DNA of 64,000 nt from Cornus controversa (Eukaryota > Streptophyta > Magnoliopsida > Cornales > Cornaceae). Shown piece after piece: positions 1 to 10,351 of this stretch. Below the pieces are notes generated by a model that saw only the letters and a list, made by a program, of their open reading frames with translations, was not told the DNA's origin and did not search any database. The stretch lies in contig CM048845.1 of the NCBI GenBank assembly GCA_026545225.1, forward strand, positions 16,275,001 to 16,339,000. Direction: 5' to 3'. The translations under genes and the position numbers were made by a program. Each line of letters starts with the position of its first letter. The first letter of the stretch is position 1.

Positions 1-260
1 TGTATGACAATTTCCAAGAGTTGGGAATGGCTGAGCGTTCTGTGGGAGAACTCTTCTCCATCTCATTTCTTAATATTCCGTGCTGGGGCCTTGCAATTAC
101 GTGCGCATGAACATCCATTTCTCTGCAGCAGCACAAAAGTCAAACCGGTTCGGTACTATGCCTGCAAATCCAATCACAAAAGCAAAAACAAAGGTCTACA
201 TGTAACATGCTCTACTGGGTTCTTCTGGATGCGAAGCTATCCACGCCGTTGTTAGGATCC
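1..260. other. Unassigned left edge, possible 3' end of a neighbouring gene
   Basis: The first 250 bases are less AT-rich than what follows. The plus strand has an open stretch to about 255 in one frame and to about 110 in another, neither of which I recognise. It could be the last exon or 3' UTR of a gene entering from the left, or chance. The next 440 bases, up to the TIM8 stop, hold no recognisable gene and probably include the TIM8 3' UTR. Confidence 0.2.
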
Positions 261-702
261 CAAAATTAGCCATCAGAAAGAGGGCTAGCTCAGACACAAC
301 CTTAGTGTTGTTTCATTAACCTGAAAGTAAAACTGCATACATCTAATTCTTTCCAACCCTCGCAATGACGGATATCGGAGGTTTTGCACGAGTGAGGAAG
401 GTTGGAAATGGGACTATTTATTAAACAGGTGGTAGACAAGAATAATAATCATGTAGACCGGAGTTGTACTACCGTTCTATCAAAAGCCCAAATTTAAAAC
501 TAAAGCATGTTCCATCCTCCAAAATACACAGAACTAATATGAGAACCAAATTTTAGAGCACTAGTAAATATAAATGATACCCAAGATGAGGGTCATGGTA
601 CCAAAAATGCAAAACATTTTCAACTGAGAGTTTAACCAATGGGGGACGGAACAAAGAAAATAGATCTTAAAGCTGAGAATGGAGGCCAATGCCTTTTGGT
701 CT

Positions 703-3700
703 TCAGTGCATGGACTGAAAGCGTTTCATGATGATGAGACTCATATCCATATAGCGCTGAGCACAGTTGGAAAGGCAAGTTGATTCACTGGAGCTGAACT
801 TGCTTCCAGGAGTACTAGTGATGCATTTGTCCCAGCATACATTTGTAAGCTTTGCCACCATCTCATTGAGCATGGCTTTTTGCTTTTCTTGCTGCATGGA
901 ATCAGAAATCAGAATCACATAATGGTAAAAGGCAGTGCTGCTCTCCGCAGTCCAAAAACACAGAAAAGTAAACAAATTATATTATCAATCCCATAAGGTT
1001 GACAAGGTCTATTAATTTATTCTCTACTCGGTTAGTTGAAGTCTGATTTTTATGGACACTAAACTTGGTTTTGAAACAAACAAGCCATAGATGGTATGAA
1101 TGAAGTCTAGGTACATTGATAGTTGGCTCCACATGGAAGCTTATGTACACTATTGCAACTGGGAGTGAAAAATCTTCCCCCTTCTCAGCAATTGTTAGTA
1201 GGTTAAACGAATTAAACAGCATTCATGATCCTAGGTAACTTGAAATCTCATGTATGGAATGACCTCACACAGTTGCACACACTAACAACAAACAGAGCAA
1301 TTTAAAAGGTGCAAAAGTTCATATAAAATACAATTTTTAGCCACAAATTGAATCAACTATTGCATATAGGATAGATTCAGGGATCTCAGTTGTTGAATCA
1401 TAATTACATGTATACACTTATAAAAAAAACATAATTACATTACATGTATTAATCAAAGGAAGGATTAGGGCTTTAAAAAGACATAATTACATGTATTAAT
1501 CAAAGGAAGGCTTAGGGCTTTAAATGAGCCAAGTCAAGCCAAGTAGTGGGTTGCTCATGCTGGAGTCTAAAATTCAACAAGCTAAAGAATGTGATCAAGC
1601 TTGACTCACTTGTATGATCCGATTGCAAGTGAGACTCTAACCAAGTAAAGTACAGTTAAAGCTCAAGTAGTTTAATATTTTATATAGTCTTTGAATGCTC
1701 ATTATCTTATCAAGCCGAATTTAGGTTAGTCTAAATAAAGATGAGCTTCAAAATGTGATCAAGTCTGCCTCTTCCATCTCAGAAATCGAACTCGGGGGAG
1801 CCTTCAACCAAGCCAATCACCAACCAAGTTTGTGTAGCTTGGTTCATAATACAGCCATAGGAAAGCATATGAACCAACTTAAATACAATTATTCCACCTT
1901 TATGATTTGCCACAAATTGTATCCCTACATTTTCACTCTCAAAAAGTACCTCCCGTTCACAAAGCATCATTTACTCTCACTATCTCAATTCATGTCATTC
2001 ACCTTCTCCTCACAATCTTTACTAATGCAATCATTGGCCTTCAATGCAAAGACTAAATCATCTCAGCTCTGCCAATGTTCTCAAAATTTTCACCAATAGG
2101 TACAACCTCTAAGTTCTCAACAGAACACTCATTTCTAAATTATCTTTTCTAACCCTGAAACACATCTCAGTATCATCATCTTAACTATACTCAAACTCAT
2201 TTGAAACACATATTGAAACTATCTACAGACAATGTATTAAAGACCATAAAAGGCCTCATACCCATCTCATAAGATTTCTCTTCCAATTTCGTAGGGATAT
2301 ACACCTCCCTTTCATATGGCTTCCAACAGCCAGAAGCAATTGGTATATCTTCAAGCTTAAAGTCAATTGACACAATTTAGAAATTTGGAGGTAAAGCAAA
2401 GCAAAGGCCTAAAAATTTTATACGAAAAAATTTGACAAATAATATCATTAATAAAAAGTATACATTTCACGTGACCATACAAAAACGGTTCACAAAATAA
2501 GCCTTTAGTAAAAATGAAACATATATCTCAGCAAAAAAGGTGAAGCCATTAATAACATGTCCTAGTTGGGGTTTACGTCCAAGTGTAGTTCTGAAGGCCT
2601 AAATGTTATGATATCCAAAAAAAGGTCCTTAATGCTACCATAATTTATATATAAATCTATTTGTTCTTCAATTTTTCTAAAAAGGAAAAAAAATTTCCCT
2701 CAACTTCCTTTAAGTACTTTGTACAAGGATGAAAGTTTCAGAAGTGAAATTATCCATGAATTTCTCCCTTCATGTATATGGCTAGATGCCACTTAAAGTC
2801 TATTTCCTTTGATATGTCCAATCAATTGTTCTTTTTCTAGTTTGTGTAATTTTTCATGAAACTAAGAGCAACAGTTTGAAGAAAGAACAGTCCAAAAAGG
2901 ACACTAAATAATGAGAATCTGTATCAGAAGATACTTAATTGTGGACTTTTGTAGACTTACGTTAAGCTCCAATTGCTTCCAAATAAACAAACCTCTTAAT
3001 TGCAAAAAATGAAATAGTTCAAAAATCAACTAAAAAACTACAAAAACCACAAAGAACGATTCATAACCCAAGGCTTCCTAGTGAGATCATTAACAAATTG
3101 TGTTTTTCAACAGTGGCAGTCATTTATGAAACATGACATAAAGGTACCCGCATAATGAGTTTTTTTGGATTGAGGGCATTGGAAGGAAAGAAAAAGGCAG
3201 GATATTTATCTCATGCTTCTTTTTGTTTTTCTTTTTTGCTATTATGATTCTTTTTTCTATCACTAGTTATCCAAAAAGGGCTATCATTTCCTTTTCTCTA
3301 TTAATTTAATGTCATCCTGTTATTTTCTATTCACTTACTTATCTAAATACACCATTAAAGCTTTTGATTAATTTTTAAGAACAAAATAATGTTTTTTTCA
3401 TAAGTAAAAATTCATTAAAAGTGCTCAAGAGGGGAGCGCACCAAAGGAACAAATCATACAAAGAAGAATAGCTATACTCCAAGCTATCCACAAAATCCAA
3501 AAGATCCCCCAAAGATGTATAATTTCTCCCATTAACCCAAAAGAATAAAGTTGTAACACAAATATTCCTCAAGACCGAAGATGAGAGGGAGCTTGAGAAA
3601 ACAAGATTCCACACTTTGGTAACTAGACCAAATAAACAAATAACAATGCACTCAACAGAACAATACACACCTATATACACCTTAATTTTATTAATGCTTT

Positions 3701-4322
3701 TGAAACTGAGATTTTCAAACAAGAAACAAATAACATATAAATCAAATATTACTATTTACTAGTATCATATTTTTTTCCAAACTTACTGAACAAGTAGTCG
3801 TCTTCGGTAACAGATATATATTTTTTGATAAGCATAAAAACAGCAAAACACACTGGCACCAATTCAAACATTATCAAGACAATACCCTTTCCAATCTCAG
3901 GATTCATATTCATATGCACTCGTGCTTGAAGGGTATCTATGTCCTCAAAAACCAGTGAAAAGGGACATATATATGATCCAAAAATTCAGAACAAAAAAAA
4001 AAAAGAGCTAATATATATTGCTTAATCTCAAGTAATTTTTAGATGCTATGCTTTTACTTCTCGAATCTATTGTATAGGCATGCTTTATCCTTATTGAGTA
4101 CGCTCAATAAACTGATATATACCCACATATATATAAGTATACAAACATGTATACATATATATATATATATCTTTTCCTTTTCCAACATATACAAATGTAT
4201 ATATATATTTTCCTTTTCCTACATATATACATATACGTTAGTCAGTCTATATACAATAGAAGGGGAAAACTTACATCGATAAATTGCTGCAATTGAGGTG
4301 AGTTTAGAGCTGAAGGATCCAT
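703..4322 (-). CDS. TIM8: TIM8, small Tim chaperone of the mitochondrial intermembrane space (two exons)
   Basis: The product is a 78-residue small Tim protein. With its partner Tim13 it forms the hexameric chaperone that escorts hydrophobic precursors across the mitochondrial intermembrane space to the inner membrane. Exon 1 is 4322-4275 (16 codons from ATG, starting MDPSALNSPQ). The intron is 4274-892, with a GTAAGT donor and a TGCAG acceptor. Exon 2 is 891-703 (62 codons plus TGA). The join is in phase 0. Exon 2 shows the twin CX3C signature, CWDKC then CLSNC, which in this family forms two intramolecular disulfides through the Mia40 pathway. Between them is the plant-typical ITSTPGSKFSSSES, and after them RYMDMSLIIMKRF. 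Length and sequence match plant Tim8 (about 77 residues) end to end, with no disruption. The start is fixed by the family-typical MDPS N-terminus. The 3.4-kb intron is large for such a short gene and holds a LINE remnant. An in-frame upstream ATG in the intron would give a longer exon 2 reading, but it lacks the Tim8 N-terminus. Confidence 0.94.
1430..1523. repeat. Two-copy tandem duplication in the TIM8 intron
   Basis: About 43-50 bases containing ATGTATTAATCAAAGGAAGG and GGGCTTTAAA occur twice in succession, differing at only a few positions. The remaining intron (892-3390) is AT-rich. It includes a stretch at about 1520-1860 with GAGCT/TCAAG-type words that may be a decayed repeat, and no exon-like sequence. 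Confidence 0.65.
3391..3722 (-). mobile_element. LINE 3'-end remnant inside the TIM8 intron
   Basis: On the minus strand an open stretch of about 115 codons ends in sequence typical of the 3' end of plant L1-type LINEs: a GGTGCGCTCCCCTCTTGAGC-like segment, then CTTTTAATGAATTTTTACTTAT, then an A-run (plus-strand T-run at 3392-3398). The encoded fragment (for example LGDLLDFVDSLE) is not conserved enough to name a domain. This is a short 5'-truncated copy, as is usual for LINE insertions. Chance similarity is possible. Confidence 0.4.
4125..4250. repeat. TA/CA-rich simple repeat region
   Basis: The region consists of alternating ACATATATATA, TATACATATATATATATATA and further TATATA/ACATA runs, just inside the TIM8 intron next to the exon 1 donor. 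It is a degenerate dinucleotide microsatellite. The short open frame across it encodes only low-complexity YIYIYI-like sequence. Confidence 0.75.
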
Positions 4323-4535
4323 GGAATTGCAAGTGAAGAGAGCTGATTTTGTCACTCGAAGCAACTTTCAGCTTTGAAAACTTACATAAACCCTAATAAA
4401 GCCGAGGGGAAAAAGGGTGGGCTAATGGCATTGCGCTACCACAGGAAAGGCCCAGAGTCCAGAAGGATATATTGAGCCCACAATGTCCAGTAGGATTTAT
4501 TGAGCCCATGATTGGCTGACTAGATGGGCTCAAGC
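4323..4535 (-). promoter_or_regulatory. TIM8 promoter with telo-box and site II motifs
   Basis: Reading upstream of the TIM8 start there is a telo-box (AAACCCTAA, plus strand, 4388-4396), then five site II hexamers of the form TGGGCY on one strand or the other: 4418-4423, 4449-4454, 4475-4480, 4503-4508 and 4525-4530. Site II elements, bound by TCP factors, are known in plants to be enriched with telo-boxes upstream of nuclear genes for mitochondrial and translation proteins. The cluster fits TIM8 and supports the exon 1 assignment. No clear TATA box was seen; such promoters often lack one. Confidence 0.7.
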
Positions 4536-4708
4536 CTAGTTTAAGGATAAACTGGACAGGGTATTGCACTGGTCCAAACAACCACCAATCATAAAGGGTA
4601 GATTTTTTTTTTATTTGTTTAAAATTTTAAATACCGGAGAAACAATTAGAAAAATTCAAAATTTAAAAACTGGTTAAACAAAGTCATATGATTTTTTTGG
4701 GGTTTGTG

Positions 4709-4835
4709 AATAATTCTACAGTACTCGGAGTGATCACATAGTATAGGTGGTGTGTACACGCACTAGGACCCACCGTGCATGCACATCACCTACGGTGTGT
4801 GATCACCCCGGGATATGTACCCTAGGGTATTGCAG
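4709..4835. mobile_element. Palindromic MITE-like hairpin
   Basis: Two arms of about 36 bases form an imperfect inverted repeat. The left arm (4727-4765) has GGAGTGATCACA then TAGGTGGTGTG; the right arm (4775-4810), read on the other strand, has GGGGTGATCACA then TAGGTGATGTG. Weaker pairing extends outwards to about 4709 and 4835 (GTACTCGG against GTACATATCCCGG). The almost fully self-complementary layout suits a foldback MITE. No target duplication could be fixed. Confidence 0.5.
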
Positions 4836-5417
4836 ATTTTTTCCTTGGACAAATAAGGACAGAGTATTCAGAATCATTTAATAATTTAAGTTTTTAGCTC
4901 AGATCACAAATGCATAATCTGTGACAAATGGTATTAGAGTCGGATTCAATCCTTGATTCGGTGTTACCCAAATATCCAAGATTCAAATTTGAGACTTTTG
5001 AGACACTTCTTTGCATGTGGAGAATTGTTTCCCATTTCAAACATACGTATATTACAAATAAAATATTTTTTAGCATGATCCTCTTTATTTGAGGATGTTG
5101 AGATAAGTAAATGAGTTAAAATTTTATGCCTTACTTGGTTTGCAACTTCCAAAACTATTTTTAAGAATAGTTTTCAAAGAGTCAGAACATAAAATAGTTT
5201 TTAATTTTCTTAATTTGAAAATTCACTTAGTTGAAAAAATTACAAAACATTTTTCAGAAAACAAAAAAGTCATAAATCTACTTAATTGTATCTATTGAAT
5301 ATAGTTTTTTAAACTAAGAAAATAAAGAATATTGCACATTACTCTTTTATTTACTTATTTTTAAGATGTTAACTAATAATGCAATAAACTTTTTTTTTTA
5401 AGTCTACTACTGCAATC

Positions 5418-5441
5418 TATATATATATATATATATATAAT
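5418..5441. repeat. (TA)n microsatellite
   Basis: An uninterrupted alternating TA run of about 22 bases, directly beside the left end of the DNA transposon that begins at 5442. It also supplies the presumed target site of that element. Confidence 0.85.
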
Positions 5442-6376
5442 GGGAGGTGATATTCACACTCCCATTTTCTACGTTTGCACTCCCATCTTAGGAGAAATAT
5501 CACTTATAACCTTCACTTCACATGTCAATGATTAACTTTTTTTCAAAATATTAAACTACCCTTTCAGACATTCTCTTTGTCTCTTATCTTTAATGTTTTG
5601 CTCTCTTTTGATCGGATCCAAAAAAAAAAAAAATACTCGAAAAAAAATAATCCAAAAAACAATTCTCTTTTTTTACGAGATTCAAAAAAAGTTATCTATG
5701 TTGAATAAATTATTTTTTTTGACAAGACCAAAATATATATAGATATATATCTGTTGAAGAAATTATATCTTTTGGTATGAGATAAAAAAAATCTCTGTTG
5801 AATAAATATTTCTTTTGGTAGGAATTTAAAATTAAAAAGTATCCAAAAAATAGTTATCCTTGTTGAATAAATTCTCTCTTGATAAGATCCAAAAAAAAAG
5901 TACATAAAAAAATTTATTCTTGTTGAATAAACTATCTACATTGAGTACCCAAAAAAAAAATGTTATCGTTATTGAATAAATTACATCTTTTGATTGATTC
6001 AAGAAAAGAAATTATCTCTATTGGAAGAAGTAAAAAAATAAAAGTTATTTTTGTTGAATAAATTATCCATTTTGACAAGACAAAAAAAAAATCTATGAAC
6101 AAGTTATCTCTTTTGACAATATTTAAAAAAAAAAGTACTAAAGAAAGTAAAGAAGGTAAAAAAAATTATCTCTTTTGATAGGACAAAAACAAATATAATA
6201 AAGAAACTAAAGAAGGTAAAAAAGAGTTTAACTTTATAGCATAAATGGTAGTTGTGGTATTATAAAATAAGGGATGATGTATTAATTAGTTTATGGGTCT
6301 TCTTGTCATTTTTTTTTATAAAAAAAAGGTAGGTAAAGTGTAATTGTAGAAAAAGAGAGTGCGAATATGGTCTCCC
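5442..6376. mobile_element. Non-autonomous DNA transposon with internal tandem repeats
   Basis: The ends are inverted repeats of 31 bases with about 25 matches: left GGGAGGTGATATTCACACTC, right (minus strand) GGGAGACCATATTCGCACTC, both followed by TTTTCTAC a few bases on. Flanking octamers TATATAAT (5434-5441) and TGTATAAT (6377-6384) match at 7 of 8 positions, which would fit a hAT-type 8-bp target duplication, though the AT-rich setting weakens this. No transposase is present. The body (about 5600-6200) is built of degenerate repeats around GTTGAATAAATTATCTC, TTTTGACAAGA and an A-run. Confidence 0.6.
5600..6200. repeat. Degenerate tandem array of about 65-bp units
   Basis: About eight units, each containing a version of TTGTTGAATAAATTATCTCT followed by TTGA(C/T)AAGA and a run of 7-12 A. 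Spacing varies from roughly 55 to 75 bases. It fills the interior of the 5442-6376 transposon. The short open frames here only translate this low-complexity array. Confidence 0.7.
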
Positions 6377-6483
6377 TGTATAATATCACATATATACATT
6401 TCTTGTTTCCTGTATAATGTAATTGTAGAAAAGAAGTTGTAACTATTCCTTGTTCAATTCCAATGTGTTGCTTGATCACTAAG

Positions 6484-7138
6484 GCCAGCAGCAATGGGTT
6501 GGCCAGACACAAGTTTGGCCAACCAAACCCTCTTGTAGCAAAATAATAGGATAGTCAAATGGGGACCACTTAAGGTTAGCTAAGTGTTTCGCCAATCGTG
6601 CGAAGCACATAGCTAACCAACCAACCAAATGTATATAAGTTTTTTTTGTCTTTATTTTTTTCGAAATTCGTGCCATGTATATATATATATATGTATCATT
6701 TACTTAAATACCAATAACTTTCACTACAAATTAAATTTTTTGATGAAATTAATTCTGTTATAAAGATAATTTTGAGAGCTTTAATTTGAGTACCACTTAG
6801 GCTATTTTTTTGACTTAGAACGAAAAAATTATGAATTTTTCAAGTTAAAAAAGTATAAATTTTTTTAATATAAATATGTATATACATAAAATTTTAAGAT
6901 TAATTTAATTGTGTAAGATTATTTAATTGTGTGGGTAATGAAAATTTGGAGAACCTATCGTGGAGTTAAAATTTAGAGATTATGATGTGGTTGGCTAAAA
7001 TTCAAATATGGAGAATCCGTTGTGGAGTCAAAATTTGGAAATCCTGACATGATGATGTGGTTGACTAAAATGCTAAGGTGACTAGCTAAAATTCAAATTT
7101 GGAGAACCAAATTTGGAGATCCCATAGAGGATGCTCTA
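6484..7138. mobile_element. Possible MITE with internal duplications
   Basis: The left end GGCCAGCAGCAATGGGTTGG and the right end on the other strand, GAGCATCCTCTATGGGATCT, resemble the GAGCATCTCCAATGGG termini common in plant MITEs. The right half (6940-7135) contains about 2.5 copies of a roughly 77-base unit with AAAATTTGGAGAACC, GTGGAGT and GATGTGGTTGGCTAAAATTC. No target duplication was found and the termini match poorly. Confidence 0.35.
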
Positions 7139-7535
7139 ACAACTGGTAATTATTTCCTCTAATCTACTTGAGAGTAATTGATGCTCCTATCTGTATATGA
7201 AAATGCTTATACAAGGTTCAAGTGGTTCAATTGAGATTGAATTTTTTGAGACAAGTCTAGATTGACCTTAAAGCCTGTCTTTGGTTATGACCACCTCTGA
7301 AGACCAATGCCATGGCATTTATTCTTTATAACATTTATACAAACACCTGTAGGACCATGATAATTTAAATACGAGTATATGACCACCTTACAAGACCATT
7401 GTCATAATGGTATTAGTAATCACCACAAATGCTTAACTAGGACAAAGTTATTTATTAAAGAAAGTTACAAGAGTCTCTGCTTTTCTAATAACCTCTCTTT
7501 TTCTTCAGACAGTTTCATAGATAGCCAGTCTCTTT

Positions 7536-7536
7536 C

Positions 7537-7574
<38 letters not shown>

Positions 7575-7582
7575 AACACACG
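7536..7582. repeat. (CT)n(CA)n compound microsatellite
   Basis: About ten CT units run straight into about twelve CA units, ending near 7582. It lies 80 bases upstream of the DUF641 pseudogene start, where the 5' UTR or core promoter of the former gene would have been. CT tracts are common in plant 5' leaders. Confidence 0.9.
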
Positions 7583-7661
7583 TCCTATATTTGATTTTCT
7601 TTGAATTCATACGCATTTCATGATTCAGAACACCGACATCATCTGATCTTACGAACACCAT

Positions 7662-8278
7662 ATGGATTCAATCAGACCCATCTCAGCTCCAACCAAAAGC
7701 AAATTAGCAAGAACGATCCAGAAAGTCATTCACCTCAAAACAGCCACGAAAACACTCTCCAACAATGGCTTCTGTCTCATTACACCACAAGAGAAATTCA
7801 AACGAGACCCAAGACACCACTCTCGTCATTTCAACAAAGATGAAGATAGTAACGAAGCAAAACTTCGGAACAGAGCTGTCATAGAAGTTTTCGTTGCTAA
7901 GCTCTTCGCTAGTCTTTCCGCTGCTAAAGCCGCTTAAGCTGCGCTGTAAATGGCTCAGTTCCCTTACAATGGCGAAGCGATTCAGTCCGCTTATGAGGCC
8001 GTAGTGTTTGAAATCAAAGCACTTTCAGAGCTGAAACACAGTTTCTTGAAGAAACAGATCTATTCTTCATCGCCTCATGTGACGATCTTGCTTGCGGAGA
8101 TTCAAGAACAACAAAGTCTAATGAAGATGTACGAGATCACTATGAAGAAAACGCAGAGTGAGATTGAATCCAAAGAATCTCGAATTTCTTCCCTCCAAAC
8201 AGAGTTGAACCATTTCGAATAACAAGTCCAATCATGAGAGAGAACTCCGGGATATATGCGGCTGAGAGATGAGAGGGT
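7662..8278 (+). pseudogene. Truncated DUF641 (GIL1/IRKI-like) pseudogene
   Basis: A single reading frame carries the N-terminal third of a plant DUF641 protein. It starts MDSIRPISAPTKSKLARTI. Then come the family blocks VFVAKLFASLSAAKAA, GEAIQSAYEAVVFEIKALSE, LKHSFLKKQ and ILLAEIQEQQSLMKMYEI, and a coiled-coil-like tail to about residue 187. Family members are about 450-480 residues and include GIL1, which acts in phytochrome-controlled gravitropism. In-frame TAA codons lie at 7935-7937 and 7947-7949, where relatives have Tyr and Gln, and another lies at 8220-8222. All fit single-base changes from TAT or CAA. The C-terminal two thirds is absent: a TIR transposon starts at about 8281 and no DUF641 sequence resumes beyond it. 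Recognition of the family is confident; loss of function is inferred. Confidence 0.85.
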
Positions 8279-8280
8279 TT

Positions 8281-9751
8281 TAAAGCAAGGTTGTCAGAAT
8301 CGGGATCTACGTTGGATCGTTTTGAATTCCGTAGAATCGGAATCGTAGAATCGGATCGTGAATCGTAAGATTCTACCAAATTAGTAGAAAAATAATTCAA
8401 ACTAACTTTTTAAAGAATGATACATTTAAAAGAGTTAAAAACATATTAACAGAGCGTATGGAGTATGGATAAACAGAGTTAAAAACAGAGCGGCAGAGCC
8501 TATGGATAATGTGATAAATAGAGTTACATAATACACTCAAAATTCAAATACTCAATAATCAATATAGAATTATAGATTACAGACTACCAGCACCAGACCA
8601 GTGAACACATATGTAGTAATAAAATATAAACTATAAAGTATAAACTATAAACAAATTAATTTATTTAATATACAGAATTGCAGAAAATACTCAAATAGAA
8701 ATGCATATAGTATATACAGAAACAGAATACTAGAATGTAATAGATTCTAGAACCAGAATGGCAGAACCAATTAATTTAATTTATTTATTTAATATGCATA
8801 TACAAAATTGCAGAAATGAATATAGCCATATACTATCAATGATCAAAGTTCGAACAATATACAGACAGGAAATTCCCAAGATCTTACTTTTGGGTATTGC
8901 CGAAGTGAACAGAGAGACCTGTCGGAACTGTAAGAGGTTGACAACCATAGGTCTTCAAGAGTCCAAGACTTCCAAAAGAGAAAAAAGAGAAGTAGAGAAG
9001 TTGAAACACAACGATCCGTAAAGAGAGAACAAAAGAGAGAAGTGGGTCTCAGACTCTCGTCGAATCGAACTGTCGAAGAGAGAATTGGAGTCGCCGCCTC
9101 GCCGGAGCTGCTGGAGAGTGGAGACAGGAGGCTTCGACAGTCGACATTCACACTTCGCGAAAGACTGAGATTTTGAGAGTTCGAGTCGTTCGACTCTTCT
9201 AGGGCTTTGTTGCTTCGAGTCGTCCGTCGTCGACAGTGAGAATGGCCGATCGTAGGTCAAAGTGTCAAAGAGGATGGTCGATCGCAGGTCGCAAGTCTTC
9301 GAGTCGTCTACAGTCGTCGGCTCGTCCTCGTCGCGAAATCCAGGGCTTCTTTGAGAATCGACTGAGGCTTCTTCGAATTGGGGCTTATCTGTATATGTAA
9401 GTATATTGTGTTTGTGTGACTGTGATCTACTGATCTGTATAACTGTATAAGTAATTGGGCCTTAACTAAGCATTGGGCTTTGTAATATATTGCCCAAAAT
9501 AATCAAACAATCAAATTTGACCCATTTTAACCCAAAGGCCCAGTCAAAAAAGCCTAAAAATGGATTTTTTGTAGAATCGGTAGAATCGTACAGAATCGTA
9601 CGATTCTACGATTCTTCGCCCAATTCTACCGATTCTACGCCGATTCTACACAACGAACGATCTAGATACGATTCAACTCGTTTTTGACATTTTGGATCGT
9701 AGAATCGTACGATTCTACGATCCGAATCGCGATTTTAACAACCTTGCTTTA
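8281..9751. mobile_element. TIR DNA transposon of the AGAATCG-rich type, possibly carrying a captured exon
   Basis: The left end AAAGCAAGGTTGTCAGAATC and the right end on the other strand, AAAGCAAGGTTGTTAAAATC, form terminal inverted repeats. Both are bordered by the palindrome TTTAAA, so the target duplication length cannot be decided. Subterminal regions are packed with direct and inverted GTAGAATCG/CGATTCTAC words. No transposase is recognisable. The interior changes in composition: 8400-8900 is AT-rich, while 9030-9380 is GC-rich with TCGTCG-type words. That part contains a 52-codon ORF (9242-9400) ending next to a GTAAGTAT donor-like site. The superfamily is not assigned. Confidence 0.65.
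9242..9400 (+). other. Small ORF in GC-rich interior of the TIR element (possible captured first exon)
   Basis: The ORF has 52 codons, starts MADRRSKCQRGWSIAGRKSS and is Arg/Ser-rich. It sits in the only GC-rich stretch for many kilobases, and ATGTAAGTAT at its end would serve as a 5' splice donor. It matches no family I know. It may be a captured fragment of a host 5' exon (Pack-type capture) or simply the element's own sequence. Confidence 0.25.
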
Positions 9752-9788
9752 AAGGAAGATGAAGTAACGTGGGCTTCTATACTCCATG

Positions 9789-10343
9789 CAGTGACCGACG
9801 TAGGAATTTTTGTGAGGGGACAATCTTTAACACTAAAAATTTTTTAAGCCATACATAATAATTCTATTGAATAAATTTATTACTATTCATCGATAACATT
9901 TACTTTATTATTAAAAATTTTCAAAAAAAATATTTATTTCATTATTTTTTTAATTTATCCATTAAAAATTAAATAAAATTGTTTTTATAGATATAGAGAG
10001 AGAGACGGGACAGACTCAAAGAGAGAGAGAGAGAGGATAAAAAAGAGAGAAATAGATCGGATAAAGAGAGGGGACAAAGAGAGAAAAAGAGAGAGAGAAA
10101 GAAAGAGAAGGATAGAGAGAGAAATATTGGGGAGAGAGAGAGGAAGAGAGAGAAAGAGAAGGGAAGAGAGAGATTAAAAAAAATTAGGGGGGGGTCTAGT
10201 GGAGTTTTTTTTTGTAATTTTAGGGGGGGCAAAGTGTTATACATAAGTATATAATTTGAAAATATAGGTATATAAGTGATGGAAAAAAAAAATCGAGGGG
10301 GATCGCATATGCCCCCACTAGACCCTTCATGGGTTCGTCCCTG
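9789..10343. mobile_element. hAT-type MITE with perfect 8-bp target duplication
   Basis: The octamer ACTCCATG occurs at 9781-9788 and again at 10344-10351, immediately outside the element. Termini are CAGTGACCGACGTAGGAATT (left) and, on the other strand, CAGGGACGAACCCATGAAGG (right), both starting CAG and resembling the common plant CAGGGACGGAnCCAGG ends. The 8-bp duplication and short termini point to the hAT superfamily. It has no transposase. The interior holds an AT-rich third, then a purine tract, then GGGGG-rich sequence. Confidence 0.82.
9995..10200. repeat. Polypurine (GA-rich) tract of about 200 bases
   Basis: The plus strand is almost pure purine, made of GAGAGA, GAAAGA and GGGGA words, and ends in a G-run. 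It lies wholly inside the hAT MITE. Long open frames on the opposite strand (Leu/Ser/Phe-rich) are artefacts of this repeat. Confidence 0.85.
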
Positions 10344-10351
10344 ACTCCATG

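Noticed and set aside
975-1222. Possible additional TIM8 exon
   Set aside because: Exons 1 and 2 join in phase and give a full-length Tim8. This frame has no family similarity and lies in the intron.
7601-7843. 80-codon ORF upstream of and overlapping the DUF641 remnant
   Set aside because: It lies in another frame than the conserved blocks and has no family similarity.
8140-8400. Minus-strand ORF across the pseudogene/transposon boundary
   Set aside because: It is a shadow of the DUF641 frame and of the AGAATCG repeats.
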